A DNA stretch of 64,000 nucleotides from assembly GCF_008632075.1 (NCBI RefSeq), contig NZ_VWVM01000007.1, positions 62,001 to 126,000 on the forward strand, read 5' to 3'. This DNA is from Candidatus Pantoea gossypiicola. Lineage in GTDB: Bacteria > Pseudomonadota > Gammaproteobacteria > Enterobacterales > Enterobacteriaceae. A program made the position numbers and the translations under genes. The notes beneath the pieces were generated by a model. The model was not told the origin of the DNA and did not search any database. It was given only the letters and a program-made list of their open reading frames with translations. Positions 39,033 through 49,256 of the stretch are shown here, piece after piece (position 1 is the first letter of the stretch; each line of letters begins with the position of its first letter).

Positions 39033-40028
39033 TCAGATGCTACCACCCTCACTGATCTCAAAACCGATATCCCGCAGCGGATCATCACTGCTCTCACCGG
39101 CAATACGCGCCAGCAACATTGCCGCCGCTTCACGCCCCATGCGGTCCCGCGGCGTCAGCACTGTCGCCAGCTGTGGTGTGACGACCTGACTGATATCATG
39201 GCCGTGAAAACCCGCAATCGCCATCTGAGTGGGTACCTGCAATCCCTGGCGCTGACACTCAAACATCGCACCGACCGCCAGGTCATCATTGGTACAGAAC
39301 AGGCTATCCGTTTCAGGATAGAGGCGTTGCGCCTCACGCAGCAAATCGCCACCGGCGCTGAATGATGAGGCATCCTCCATCATCACGCTGTGCGGCGTCA
39401 GACCTGCTTCGCGCATGGCGATTTCATAACCGCGCTGCTTTTGCAGCGTACGTTCATCAAGACGTGCGCCGAGGTAGACGGTGTGACGATGCCCTTTACT
39501 GAGGATCGCCTGCGTCATCTGCCGGGCCGCTTCGACGTTATCAAAGCCGACCGCCATATCCAGGCAGGGTGTAACGCTGTCCATCACCTCAATCACCGGA
39601 ATACCGGCCACTTCCAGCATACGCAGCGTGCCTGGCGTATGGGTACGTTCGGTGAGGATAACGCCATCAATGTTCCAGCCCAGCAGCGAGCGCAGTTGCA
39701 GCTCCTCTTTTTGCGGGTTGTAACCAAAATGGGCGACCAGCGTCTGATAGTTGGCTTCGTCAGTGACGGCTTCAATGCCGCGCAGAACGTCAGCAAAGAC
39801 CTGGTTGGTGAGTGATGGCAGCAGTACGCCGATGGCACGGCTGGTCGCGTTAGAAAGCATATCGGGGGCGCGATTGGGGATATAACCCAGCTCATCCAGT
39901 GCCACTGCAATCTTGTCCCGCAGAGCAACAGAGACCTGCTCAGGATTACGCAGGTAACGGCTGACGGTCATTTTTGTAATGCCGACGCGATCGGCAACGT
40001 CCTGTAATACCGGTCTTTTCTTCTTCAT
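39033..40028 (-). CDS. gntR: Gluconate utilisation repressor GntR (LacI family)
   Basis: GntR represses gluconate uptake and catabolism genes until gluconate is present. The 331-residue LacI-family protein has the N-terminal helix-turn-helix and hinge (VADRVGITKMTVSRYLRNPEQVS, then GYIPNRAPDMLS) and a periplasmic-binding-protein-like sensor domain. It is upstream of gntKU in the same direction, separated by about 140 bases containing the probable operator. Confidence 0.96.
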   Translation of the reverse strand: MKKKRPVLQDVADRVGITKMTVSRYLRNPEQVSVALRDKIAVALDELGYIPNRAPDMLSNATSRAIGVLLPSLTNQVFADVLRGIEAVTDEANYQTLVAHFGYNPQKEELQLRSLLGWNIDGVILTERTHTPGTLRMLEVAGIPVIEVMDSVTPCLDMAVGFDNVEAARQMTQAILSKGHRHTVYLGARLDERTLQKQRGYEIAMREAGLTPHSVMMEDASSFSAGGDLLREAQRLYPETDSLFCTNDDLAVGAMFECQRQGLQVPTQMAIAGFHGHDISQVVTPQLATVLTPRDRMGREAAAMLLARIAGESSDDPLRDIGFEISEGGSI

Positions 40029-40100
40029 CGTAGCGCCTGGGATCGCCCTGAAAGCTAAAGTACGATGAGTCTATCACTTTTCTGTCACAAAATTCCTAAC

Positions 40101-40122
40101 CGGGCGCGACGAGTCGCGCCCG
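40101..40122 (-). terminator. Hairpin after yhhW
   Basis: CGGGCGCGAC and GTCGCGCCCG form a perfect 10-bp stem with a two-base loop, 9 bases after the yhhW stop codon on the minus strand. It is followed by a weak T-containing tract (GTTAGGAATTTTG). Confidence 0.65.
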
Positions 40123-40130
40123 TTATCTGC

Positions 40131-40826
40131 TTAGACGGGTGGCAGATCAAACAGCAGAACTTCGGCAGCCGAACTGGCTTCAATCGTCAGCGCGCTTTCG
40201 TCCCAGATCGCCAGGGCGTCGCTGGTGGTGACCGCGTTACCGTTAACGGTGACATCACCTTTCACGACCTGAATCCAGATACGACGTCCCGCATCAATCG
40301 CGACGTTATCCTGCTCACCGGCTGCCAGTACCCAGCGCGATAAGGTCATGTCCTGATAAACTTTCAGCGATCCTTCACGGGCATCCGGGCTTAACACCAG
40401 CTGACGTCCCTGCACATCCGGGAAGCGGCGCTGATCGTAGCGTGGCTCAATGCCGGTTCGCTCAGGAATGATCCAGATCTGATAGAGGTGCAACGGTTCG
40501 CTTTCGCTGGCGTTATATTCCGAGTGACGCACGCCGGTACCGGCGCTCATGATCTGGAACTCTCCTGCCGGGATCTGCTCTTTGTTGCCCATGCTGTCCT
40601 GATGCTCAACCGTACCGGAGAGCACGTAGGTCAGGATTTCCATATCTTTATGCGGATGGGTGCCAAATCCCTGACCGCCATCGATCACATCTTCATTGAT
40701 GACCCGCAGCGCGGAGAACCCCATGAAGTTCGCATCGTGATAGCTGGCGAAAGAGAAGGTATGCCAGCTATCCAGCCAGCCATGGTTTGCGTGACCGCGT
40801 TCTTCAGCTTTGCGTACATAGATCAT
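40131..40826 (-). CDS. yhhW: Pirin-like quercetin 2,3-dioxygenase YhhW
   Basis: A 231-residue bicupin of the pirin family. The E. coli homologue has quercetin dioxygenase activity in vitro; the physiological substrate is unknown. Metal-ligand histidines lie in GTHPHKDMEILTYV and the partner acidic and histidine residues in GTGVRHSEYN. An in-frame TTG at 40832 is closer to the ribosome-binding site AGGAGA, but ATG 40826 matches the E. coli start and has proper spacing. In E. coli yhhX follows on this side; here ryhB follows directly. Confidence 0.93.
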   Translation of the reverse strand: MIYVRKAEERGHANHGWLDSWHTFSFASYHDANFMGFSALRVINEDVIDGGQGFGTHPHKDMEILTYVLSGTVEHQDSMGNKEQIPAGEFQIMSAGTGVRHSEYNASESEPLHLYQIWIIPERTGIEPRYDQRRFPDVQGRQLVLSPDAREGSLKVYQDMTLSRWVLAAGEQDNVAIDAGRRIWIQVVKGDVTVNGNAVTTSDALAIWDESALTIEASSAAEVLLFDLPPV

Positions 40827-40961
40827 GTTCAAATCTCCTCAATGTTTTTTATAGTGTGTCTATGAGGCGGTTTGATTGATAGCTGAAAAACTTCACGCCT
40901 CTGTTCAAATTCATTGAATGAGTGTGAAGCAGTGGCTGAAAAGCATTGAAGAAGTGCAGGC

Positions 40962-41048
40962 AAAAAAAAGCCAGCATTTAAGCTGGCGAAATAATACTGG
41001 AAGCAATGTGAGCAATGTCGTGCTTTTCCAGGCTGTCGGGCGACCTAC
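40962..41048 (-). ncRNA. ryhB: Small RNA RyhB
   Basis: The minus strand holds AAGCACGACATTGCTCACAT and then TGCTTCCAGTATTA, the conserved core of enterobacterial RyhB. It is followed by an intrinsic terminator (GCCAGC, loop TTAAAT, GCTGGC, eight T). The position beside yhhY is that of E. coli ryhB. RyhB pairs with mRNAs of iron-using proteins, with Hfq, and lowers their expression when iron is scarce. The 3' end is set by the terminator; the 5' end is an estimate from the E. coli length and a TGCATT -10-like sequence at 41053-41058. Confidence 0.92.
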
Positions 41049-41059
41049 CGGAAATGCAT

Positions 41060-41078
41060 GGCAATAATAATCATTATC
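41060..41078. promoter_or_regulatory. Fur box in the ryhB promoter
   Basis: The 19 bases from 41060 match the Fur consensus at 16 of 19 positions and include AATAATCATTATC. They cover the spacer and -35 region of the inferred ryhB promoter, so Fur with iron would block transcription. Confidence 0.88.
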
Positions 41079-41173
41079 ATTCGCGTCTGTAAAGTCATTT
41101 TCACATTTTTAGCTTGATTAACGATCTGAATACCTTGATGTTTAAAAGGTTTTTATGGGCTAAAGGAGCGACC

Positions 41174-41669
41174 ATGGGTGAAATCGTTGTCCGCCACGTC
41201 ATGCCAGAAGATGCTGCTGCGCTGCACAGGATTTACAGTCAGCCAGATACTCAGGCCAGCACGCTGCATCTGCCTTACTCATCGCTGCAGATGTGGCAGA
41301 CCCGCCTCGCTACGCCACAGCCCCATTCGCACCTGCTGGTGGCCTGTATTGATGAGGACGTCGTCGGTCAGTGTGCGCTGCACGTAGAAGAGCGGCCCAG
41401 ACGCCGTCACACTGCCTCGCTGGGGATGGGCGTTGGATGAACGTTACCGGAAGCGTGGCGTCGCCACTGCGCTGATGCATGAAATGGTCTCGTTGTGCGA
41501 CAACTGGCTACAGGTGAGCCGGATGGAGCTGACAGTGTTCGTCGACAATGCTCCGGCCATCGCCCTTTATCAGCGTTTTGGTTTTGAGATTGAGGGAACG
41601 GCGCGCGGGTTCGCCATGCGGCACGGTGAACTGATCGATGCGTACTCTATGGCGCGGATCAAACCCTGA
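41174..41669 (+). pseudogene. yhhY: yhhY N-acetyltransferase, frameshifted
   Basis: The two halves of the GNAT-family acetyltransferase YhhY are in different frames. The first runs MGEIVVRHVMPEDAAALHRI to RPRRRHTASLGMGV and stops at TGA 41438-41440. The second continues at once with DERYRKRGVATALMHEMV, which includes the acetyl-CoA-binding RxxGVA loop, to 41669. One extra G at 41435-41436 (GTTGGATGAA where GTTGATGAA would keep frame) explains the break. Without it the protein would have about 164 residues, like E. coli YhhY, which acetylates amino-acid conjugates. The start has AAAGGAG upstream. Confidence 0.88.
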
Positions 41670-41681
41670 CCTGTGATGATG

Positions 41682-41707
41682 AAAAAGGGCACCTGCTGGT
41701 GCCCTTT
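41682..41707. terminator. Bidirectional terminator between yhhY and ggt
   Basis: AAAGGGCACC, loop TGCT, GGTGCCCTTT, with a perfect 10-bp stem. On the minus strand it is followed by two further T residues, on the plus strand by GTGC. Confidence 0.8.
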
Positions 41708-41774
41708 GTGCTGAAAACCCTGGCACAGTGCGCTGTCAGTCAGCGCCTGCACAGGAAACGAGGTCAGTTTTGTA

Positions 41775-43526
41775 TCAGTAACCCGCACTCAAATCATCAA
41801 TGCTGCGCGGGTCAGACGCGCCATACAGCATGCCATCCGGCCCAATCATGATGCTCTGGGTACTGCCCATCGCAGGCAGCACCTTCACATGCTGACCTTT
41901 GGCTTCCAGCAGACGCAGCGTATCGGGACTGAAGCCCTTCTCCACCCGCAACTGATCCGGCAGCCACTGATGGTGGAAGCGCGGCGCGTTAGTGGCTTCC
42001 GCCACGTTCATCCCGAAATCGATGCTATTCACCACCATCTGCAACACCGTGGTGATAATGCGGCTGCCGCCCGGACTGCCGGTCACCAGCCAGGTTTTGC
42101 CCCCTTTAGCGACGATGGTTGGCGACATCGATGACAATGGACGTTTCGCCGGTTGCACCGCATTCGCTTCCCCGCCCACCAGCCCGTAGACATTTGGCGT
42201 GCCTGGCTTGGCAGAGAAGTCATCCATTTCATTATTCATCAGGATGCCACTCTTGCCCGCCACAATTCCGCTGCCGAAATAGGTGTTCAGCGTGTAGGTC
42301 ACCGCAACGGCATTGCCCTGCTTATCCACCACCGAGAAATGGGTGGTCTGGTTGCTTTCGTAAGGTTCGAGCTTGCCCGGTTTAATCTCACTGGAAGGTC
42401 GTGCCTTCGCCACGTCGATCTGCTGCGCCAGCGTTTTAGCATAGGCTTTACTGGTCAGCGCCTGCCACGGCACCTTCACGAAATCGGGGTCGCCGAGATA
42501 TTCCGAGCGGTCCGCGTAGGCATATTTTTCCGCTTCCGCCATCACCTGCATGGCGTCAGCGCTGCCAAAGCCCATCTTCGACAGATCGAAGTTCTCCAGG
42601 ATATTGAGGATCTGCACGATGTGGATACCACCGGATGACGGCGGCGGCATGGAGAAGACTTCATAACCGCGGTAGGTGCCACTGATGGGCGTTCGCTCGA
42701 CCGCGCGATAGGCCGCCAGGTCAGCTTTATTGATCAGCCCGCCGTGTTGCGCCATCTCGCCGGCGATCTCATCCGCGATTTCACCTTTGTAAAAGGCATC
42801 CGGCCCCTGGCGGGCTATCAGTTGCAGACTGTGAGCCAGGTTTTTCTGCACCAGCCGATCGCCCTTCTGCCACGGCGTGCCGTCCGGTTTGTAGAAGATC
42901 GCTTTACTGTTGGGATGGGTAATCAGCACCTCTTTGCCGTAGGTTTTCAGGTCATCCGCCAGCGCATCGTTGACCGGAATACCGTCACGCGCCAGTCTGA
43001 TGGCCGGTGCCAGCAGAGTGCTCAGCGGCAGGGTGCCATATTTCTGCGCAGCCAGCGCCAGTCCGGCGACGGTGCCTGGTGTACCGGAAGCAAGGTGTGA
43101 CGTCAGTGAAAGCTTACTGTCGGCGTTGCCCTGCTTATCCAGAAACATGTCGCGCGACGCGTGGCCCGGTGCCATTTCACGGAAATCGATAGCGGTAGCG
43201 CGGCCAGACGCGGTGCGCAGCAGCATAAAACCGCCTCCGCCCAGGTTGCCCGCCTGAGGATGGGTCACGGCCAGCGCAAAGCCCACGGCGACCGCGGCAT
43301 CCACCGCATTACCGCCCTGACGCAGAATGTCTACGCCCACCTGGGTTGCCAGCGCATCCACCGATGCCACCATGCCGTGCTGCGCTTTTACCGGGTGAAA
43401 GGTATCACTGTCTACGCCGTAGGAGACCGGCGGAGCCTGAGTGGGGGCGGCGTTCGCGCCTGCCACCACGGTAAAACTCATCACCAGCGACCAGCTAAGC
43501 TGACGCACTGTCTGCTGCATTTTCAT
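41775..43526 (-). CDS. ggt: Gamma-glutamyltranspeptidase Ggt
   Basis: Ggt cleaves the gamma-glutamyl bond of glutathione in the periplasm, by hydrolysis or transfer to other acceptors. The 583-residue precursor has a signal peptide (cleavage near GANAAPTQ) and self-cleaves into two subunits. The new N-terminal and catalytic residue of the small subunit is Thr394, in SNQTTHFSVVDK. The gamma-glutamyl-binding segment PLSSMSPTIV and the GSPGGSRI loop are present. Length and order match E. coli Ggt (580). Confidence 0.96.
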   Translation of the reverse strand: MKMQQTVRQLSWSLVMSFTVVAGANAAPTQAPPVSYGVDSDTFHPVKAQHGMVASVDALATQVGVDILRQGGNAVDAAVAVGFALAVTHPQAGNLGGGGFMLLRTASGRATAIDFREMAPGHASRDMFLDKQGNADSKLSLTSHLASGTPGTVAGLALAAQKYGTLPLSTLLAPAIRLARDGIPVNDALADDLKTYGKEVLITHPNSKAIFYKPDGTPWQKGDRLVQKNLAHSLQLIARQGPDAFYKGEIADEIAGEMAQHGGLINKADLAAYRAVERTPISGTYRGYEVFSMPPPSSGGIHIVQILNILENFDLSKMGFGSADAMQVMAEAEKYAYADRSEYLGDPDFVKVPWQALTSKAYAKTLAQQIDVAKARPSSEIKPGKLEPYESNQTTHFSVVDKQGNAVAVTYTLNTYFGSGIVAGKSGILMNNEMDDFSAKPGTPNVYGLVGGEANAVQPAKRPLSSMSPTIVAKGGKTWLVTGSPGGSRIITTVLQMVVNSIDFGMNVAEATNAPRFHHQWLPDQLRVEKGFSPDTLRLLEAKGQHVKVLPAMGSTQSIMIGPDGMLYGASDPRSIDDLSAGY

Positions 43527-43734
43527 CCTGCCACCACCCCATGTTGTTATTTACATTTTTTTATCATTTCTGCAAGTGCCTACAAATACAGCAAAATAAC
43601 CGGGGTTAAGTCAAATCAGGAATACATCTGAAAGTAAGGTCTGTGATATCGCGTAAACTTATGGGTGCGACCCTGATATCGGTGTGCGCCGTTGTGCACC
43701 CAAAAAACCTGTCGCGATTAAGGAAGGAGGAAAG

Positions 43735-44010
43735 ATGAAAAAGTGGATGATTGTTTTAGCCGCCCTGCTGCCTTTCGCCAGTCAGGCGAACACGCTGAAC
43801 AGCACCAACGATCCGAATAAACCGGGTTATAACCCGAGTCAGCAGCGGATGCAGTCGCAGATGCAGAGCCAGCAACAGCAGCAACAGCTGAAGCTGCGCC
43901 AGGATCAGCAGCGTCAGACGCAGGACATGCAGCGTAAAATGCAGGAGCAGCGCAACAGCGCCCAGCAGCGGGTGATTACTACGCAGCCGGGCCAGCAGAA
44001 ACAGAACTAA
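43735..44010 (+). CDS. yhhA: Secreted glutamine-rich DUF2756 protein YhhA
   Basis: A 91-residue protein with a clear signal peptide ([20 protein letters not shown]) and a mature part dominated by Gln, with repeated QSQ, QQQ and RQ runs at about residues 40-80. It corresponds to E. coli YhhA, of unknown function, in the same place between ggt and ugpQ. The frame extends upstream, but GGAAGGAGG lies before ATG 43735. Its stop codon overlaps that of convergent ugpQ. Confidence 0.9.
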   Translation: MKKWMIVLAALLPFASQANTLNSTNDPNKPGYNPSQQRMQSQMQSQQQQQQLKLRQDQQRQTQDMQRKMQEQRNSAQQRVITTQPGQQKQN

Positions 44011-44746
44011 TGAAAATCGGGGCCGATGATGTCGATGCTGTCGGTACAGATGGCATCGACGCCCCACGTCAGCAATTCCCGCGCCCGGTCCGGGCTGTTC
44101 ACGGTATAGACCAGAATCTTCAGGCCCGCGCTTTTCAGCTCTGCAACCCGCTGCGCAGTCAGCACTTTATGGTTGAGGTGGATGGAGACGCACGCCAGCG
44201 CCGTGGTCTTTTTCCGCCACTCTGGATCCCAGCTATGCGACAGCAGGCCACGCGGCAACTGCGGCTCGGCCTGCATCGCGGCTTCCAGCGCCTCAAAAGA
44301 GAATGACGAAAGCAGCGGTGCGGTCTGATCCTGCCACAGGATCGCAGCAGCCTGCGCCACGGCGCGTCCGGTTTCGGCGTCGCTGCCGGTCGTCGGCTTG
44401 ATTTCGATGTTCGCCATCATCTGATGCTGACGACAGCGTGCCGCTACCTCATCCAGCCGCGCCAGCTTTTCGCCGGTAAATGCGTTGCCAAACCAGCTGC
44501 CCGCATCGAGCTGCGATAACTTCTCCCACGGCAGCTGACCTGCTACGCCCCAGCCGTTGCTGGTGCGATCCAGCGTGTCGTCATGCAGCAGGAAGAGCTG
44601 CGCATCCAATGATAATTTGACATCAAATTCAATCATCTGATGACCATACTTTGCGCCGACATCAATTGCCGCCAGGGTGTTTTCCGGTGCCAGTTTACCG
44701 CCGCCGCGATGGGCAACGATACGGGGATAAGGCCAGTGTTGTGTGC

Positions 44747-44750
<4 letters not shown>
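44007..44750 (-). CDS. ugpQ: Glycerophosphodiester phosphodiesterase UgpQ
   Basis: UgpQ hydrolyses glycerophosphodiesters in the cytoplasm to glycerol 3-phosphate and an alcohol. The 247-residue GDPD protein shows the active-site motif [19 protein letters not shown], the metal site [19 protein letters not shown], and ANIEIKP. The frame extends upstream to 44813, but ATG 44750 matches the E. coli start and overlaps the ugpC stop by 4 bases. It is the last gene of ugpBAECQ. Confidence 0.96.
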
Positions 44751-45820
<1,070 letters not shown>

Positions 45821-45821
45821 C

Positions 45822-46667
45822 TTATTTCTCACTCTCAACCAGACCGCGCACAAAGGCACGCTGCATGACTAACACCACTAACAGCGGTGGGATCAGGGTT
45901 AATAACATTGCCGCCATCACTTCGTTCCACTGGGTCGGCGAGCCGCTGCTGGAGATCATGCTTTTGATCCCCGCCACCGCCGTGCCGAGGCTGGCGTCAT
46001 TGATAATCAGCAGCGGCCAGAGATACTGGTTCCAGCCGTAGATAAAGGTGATCACGAACAGCGCCGCCAGATTGGTTCTGGAGAGCGGCAGCACGATGTC
46101 GATAAAGAAGCGCATCGCGCTGGCACCGTCGATGCGCGCCGCTTCAACCAGCTCATCCGGCAGTGACATAAAAAACTGACGGAACAGAAAGGTGGCGGTC
46201 GCTGAGGCCATCAGCGGCAGGGTTAAGCCACTGTAGCTGTCGAGCAGATTAAGGTCGGCAATCACCTGAACCGTGGGGAAGATACGCACCTCAACCGGCA
46301 GCATCAGGGTGATAAAGATCAGCCAGAAAAAGAGCGTGCGCAGCGGAAAACGAAACCAGACCAACGCAAACGCCGACAGCATCGACACGGTGATTTTGCC
46401 GAAGGTAATGCCCAGCGCCATGATCATGCTGTTGAGCAGCATCAGACCAAACGCCGGTCCGCTGCCGTTAACGCCATGGGTCCAGATTCGCGAGATGTTC
46501 TCCCACAGGTGCGTACCCGGTACCAGCGTCATCGGCACCTGATAGACCGCCTCGTTATCCAGCGTCGCCGCCACAAAGGCGACATAGAGCGGGAACAGGA
46601 TGGTGAGCACGCCCAGCACCAGCACGATGTGGCTGAAGAGATCCAGCCCGCGTCGATTCTCAATCAT
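45822..46667 (-). CDS. ugpE: sn-Glycerol-3-phosphate ABC permease UgpE
   Basis: One of two membrane subunits of the Ugp importer. The 281-residue protein has six predicted membrane helices and the EAA loop contacting UgpC ([27 protein letters not shown]). It overlaps ugpA by 4 bases, consistent with coupled translation. Confidence 0.96.
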   Translation of the reverse strand: MIENRRGLDLFSHIVLVLGVLTILFPLYVAFVAATLDNEAVYQVPMTLVPGTHLWENISRIWTHGVNGSGPAFGLMLLNSMIMALGITFGKITVSMLSAFALVWFRFPLRTLFFWLIFITLMLPVEVRIFPTVQVIADLNLLDSYSGLTLPLMASATATFLFRQFFMSLPDELVEAARIDGASAMRFFIDIVLPLSRTNLAALFVITFIYGWNQYLWPLLIINDASLGTAVAGIKSMISSSGSPTQWNEVMAAMLLTLIPPLLVVLVMQRAFVRGLVESEK

Positions 46668-47551
46668 TGGTATTGCACCTTACGTTCAACAAAGCGGAAC
46701 TGGAGCACCGTCAGCCCGATGACCAGCAGCATCAGCACCACCGACTGCGCCGCGGATGAGGAGAGATCCAGACCGGTAAAACCTTCGCGATAGATTTTGT
46801 AGATCAGCGTGGTGGTCGCCTGCACCGGCCCGCCGCCGGTCGCGGCATCAATCACCGGGAAGGTATCGAAGAAGGCGTAGATCAGATTCACCACCAGCAG
46901 GAAGAAGCTGACCGGCGTAATCAGCGGCAGAGAAAGGTTGAAGAAGCGACGCACCGGCCCGGCACCGTCGATGGCGGTGGCTTCCACCAGCGATTTCGGG
47001 ATAGATTGCAGTGCGGCGAAGAAGAACAGGAAGTTGTAGCTCATCTGCTGCCAGATCGACGCCAGCACAATCAGGAACATCGCCTGACCGCTGTTCTGCG
47101 CATAGTTCCAGTTGTAGCCGATGTGGTTCAGCAGATAGCTGAACAGGCCCAGACCGGGATTAAACAGAAACATCCACAGCACCGCGGCCACCACCGGGGC
47201 AACGGCGTAGGGCAGCAGCAGCAGGGTCTGATAGAGGCGGCGCAGTCGCACCACATAATCCACCAGCGCCGCCAGCAGCAGTGAAAACAGCATGCCGAAC
47301 ACCGTGACCATGCCGCTGAATTTTATCGTGGTCCAGAACGAATCCAGATAGTAGGGATCAGCAAACAGGCGTCTGAAGTTTTCCAGTCCGACAAAGCGGC
47401 TGGAGAGGCCAAAGGGATCGAGGCTTTGCAGCGAGTACCACAGCGCTTCACCGGCAGGCCAGAGAAAGAAGACCGCGGTGATCAGTAACTGCGGCAGCAC
47501 CAGCAGATAAGGCAGCAGGCTGGTGCGAAAAACCGGGCGGGATGAAGACAT
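46664..47551 (-). CDS. ugpA: sn-Glycerol-3-phosphate ABC permease UgpA
   Basis: The other membrane subunit of the Ugp importer. The 295-residue protein has six predicted helices and the EAA loop [26 protein letters not shown]. It follows ugpB by 53 bases, the only sizeable gap in the operon, where a transcript-processing site could set a higher level of the binding protein. Confidence 0.96.
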   Translation of the reverse strand: MSSSRPVFRTSLLPYLLVLPQLLITAVFFLWPAGEALWYSLQSLDPFGLSSRFVGLENFRRLFADPYYLDSFWTTIKFSGMVTVFGMLFSLLLAALVDYVVRLRRLYQTLLLLPYAVAPVVAAVLWMFLFNPGLGLFSYLLNHIGYNWNYAQNSGQAMFLIVLASIWQQMSYNFLFFFAALQSIPKSLVEATAIDGAGPVRRFFNLSLPLITPVSFFLLVVNLIYAFFDTFPVIDAATGGGPVQATTTLIYKIYREGFTGLDLSSSAAQSVVLMLLVIGLTVLQFRFVERKVQYQ

Positions 47552-47604
47552 GGCGTACCTGACGTCAGAAAAGAGGGGCCAGCCTGGGCTGGCCAGGGAA
47601 GAGA

Positions 47605-48921
47605 TTACTTCACCTGCTGCTGGAAGCGACGCAGCAGTTCGTTGCCGCGTTTGACCGCGTTATCCAGCGCGCTTTGCGGCGACTGTTTACCGGTCCAGAC
47701 GCTCTCCAGCTCTTCGTCAATCACGGCACGGATCTGCGGCATATTACCCAGACGCATCCCTTTAGTGAACGGCAGCGGCGGCTTGTTCATCATCTGACGG
47801 GTGGCGATATCTGCACCCGGATTTTTATCGTAGAAGCCCTGCTGTTTCGTCAGCTCATAGGCGGCGGTGGTAATCGGCAGGTAGCCGGTTTTCTGGTGCC
47901 ATTCCGCCGCGATTTCCGGTTTCGCGAGGAACTGCATGAACTCCGCGACGCCTTTATACGTTGCCGGATCTTTGCCTTTCATTACCCACAGGCTGGCTCC
48001 GCCGATCAGGGCGTTCTGCGGCGCGCCTTTTACGGTATCGTCATACGGCATCATGCCGACGCCGAAGTTGAATTTTGCGTAGTGGCGGATATCAGCCAGC
48101 GAACCGGAGGAGGCGGTAGTGATGCCGCAGTCGCCGTTGTAGAACTTCGCAGTCGGCTCATCTTTGCGGCCAAAGTAGGTGAAATCCCCTTTTTTGTTCA
48201 TCGCTTCCAGCATTTCGATGTGACGCACCTGCACCGGTTTGTTGAACTCCAGCACCGCATCCAGGCCGTCAAAGCCGTTATTTTCCGTGGCGACCGGCAG
48301 CGCATGCCAGGCGCTGAAGTTTTCTATCTGGATCCAGCCCTGCCAGCCGCTGGCGTAGCCGCAGCTCATGCCCGACTTGCGCAGCGCGGCGGCATCCGTG
48401 GCCAGCTCCTGCCAGGTTTTTGGGGGCTGATCCGGGTTCAGACCCGCTTTTTTGAAGGCGTCTTTGTTGTAATAGAGCACCGGCGTCGAGCTGTTAAACG
48501 GTTGAGAAATCAGTTGGCCTTTGCTGTCGCTGTAGTAGCCCGCAACCGTCGGTACGAACTGCTTTTCATCAAAGGGGATACCGGCATCTTTGAAGACCTG
48601 ATGCACCGGCACAATCGCCTGTGAAGCCATCATGGTGGCCGTTCCCACTTCATAAACCTGCAGCACCGCAGGCGCTTTGCCGCTGCGCACTGCCGCGATC
48701 CCGGCCGCCAGGCTCTGCTCGTAGTTACCTTTGTAGGTCGGAACGATTTTGTAATCGGGATGGGTCTGGTTAAAGCGCTGAGCCAGCGAATCGACTTCTT
48801 TGCCTAACTCGCCTTCCATGGAGTGCCAGAAGGGGATCTCAGTGGCGGCCATGGCATGGCTGCTAAGCGTCAGACCGAGCAGCGCGCTCATCAGGCTACG
48901 ACGAAAGGTAACGACGGACAT
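47605..48921 (-). CDS. ugpB: sn-Glycerol-3-phosphate periplasmic binding protein UgpB
   Basis: UgpB captures glycerol 3-phosphate and glycerophosphocholine in the periplasm. The 438-residue precursor has a signal peptide (cleavage near SHAMAATE) and conserved binding-protein stretches [20 protein letters not shown] and [22 protein letters not shown]. The signal peptide differs from the E. coli one while the mature protein is very similar. It is the first gene of the operon, downstream of a PhoB box array, so phosphate starvation should induce it. Confidence 0.96.
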   Translation of the reverse strand: MSVVTFRRSLMSALLGLTLSSHAMAATEIPFWHSMEGELGKEVDSLAQRFNQTHPDYKIVPTYKGNYEQSLAAGIAAVRSGKAPAVLQVYEVGTATMMASQAIVPVHQVFKDAGIPFDEKQFVPTVAGYYSDSKGQLISQPFNSSTPVLYYNKDAFKKAGLNPDQPPKTWQELATDAAALRKSGMSCGYASGWQGWIQIENFSAWHALPVATENNGFDGLDAVLEFNKPVQVRHIEMLEAMNKKGDFTYFGRKDEPTAKFYNGDCGITTASSGSLADIRHYAKFNFGVGMMPYDDTVKGAPQNALIGGASLWVMKGKDPATYKGVAEFMQFLAKPEIAAEWHQKTGYLPITTAAYELTKQQGFYDKNPGADIATRQMMNKPPLPFTKGMRLGNMPQIRAVIDEELESVWTGKQSPQSALDNAVKRGNELLRRFQQQVK

Positions 48922-48994
48922 AGAATTTTCCTGTGCAGGTAAATACGCGTGAAATCACGGATTTCTGGTTCGCGGAGTAACATGACACGGGGAA

Positions 48995-49034
48995 ATGACG
49001 GATTAATAACAGGCAGATGACAGGCGGGTGACAG
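48995..49034 (-). promoter_or_regulatory. PhoB box array upstream of ugpB
   Basis: On the minus strand CTGTCAC, CTGTCAT, CTGTTAT and CCGTCAT follow each other at exact 11-base spacing with 4-base spacers. Each pair makes one Pho box, so two PhoB dimers could bind side by side. The array ends 73 bases before the ugpB start codon. Confidence 0.9.
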
Positions 49035-49166
49035 ACTAAAGCGAGGAAAAGAGGACGCTGGCAGCGCGACGGCAAAACGCCCATGCTGCCAGTTTTTAGT
49101 GACATAAATTGCAGAGCGATTAGAAGCTGAAAATGCCTGACTGCGACTTTCACTTCACTGAAGTCG

Positions 49167-49256
49167 AAGGCCGTAGTCGGCACTACCCACACCGACACTC
49201 AAGGCCGTCGGCGGCACATTCCGCATCACTTTCAAAGGCCGTGCCCCATCAGGCAC
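49167..49256. repeat. Three short degenerate repeats downstream of livF
   Basis: AAGGCCGT followed shortly by GGCAC occurs at 49167-49183, 49201-49217 and 49235-49255, spaced by 34 bases. Each is preceded by a CACT-like element. The last copy overlaps the livF stop codon and folds as GGTGCC/GGCAC. Origin unknown; possibly a transcript-end structure. Confidence 0.55.

Noticed and set aside
48896..49198. 100-codon frame across the ugpB promoter
   Set aside because: It covers the Pho box array and overlaps the true ugpB start, with no family likeness.
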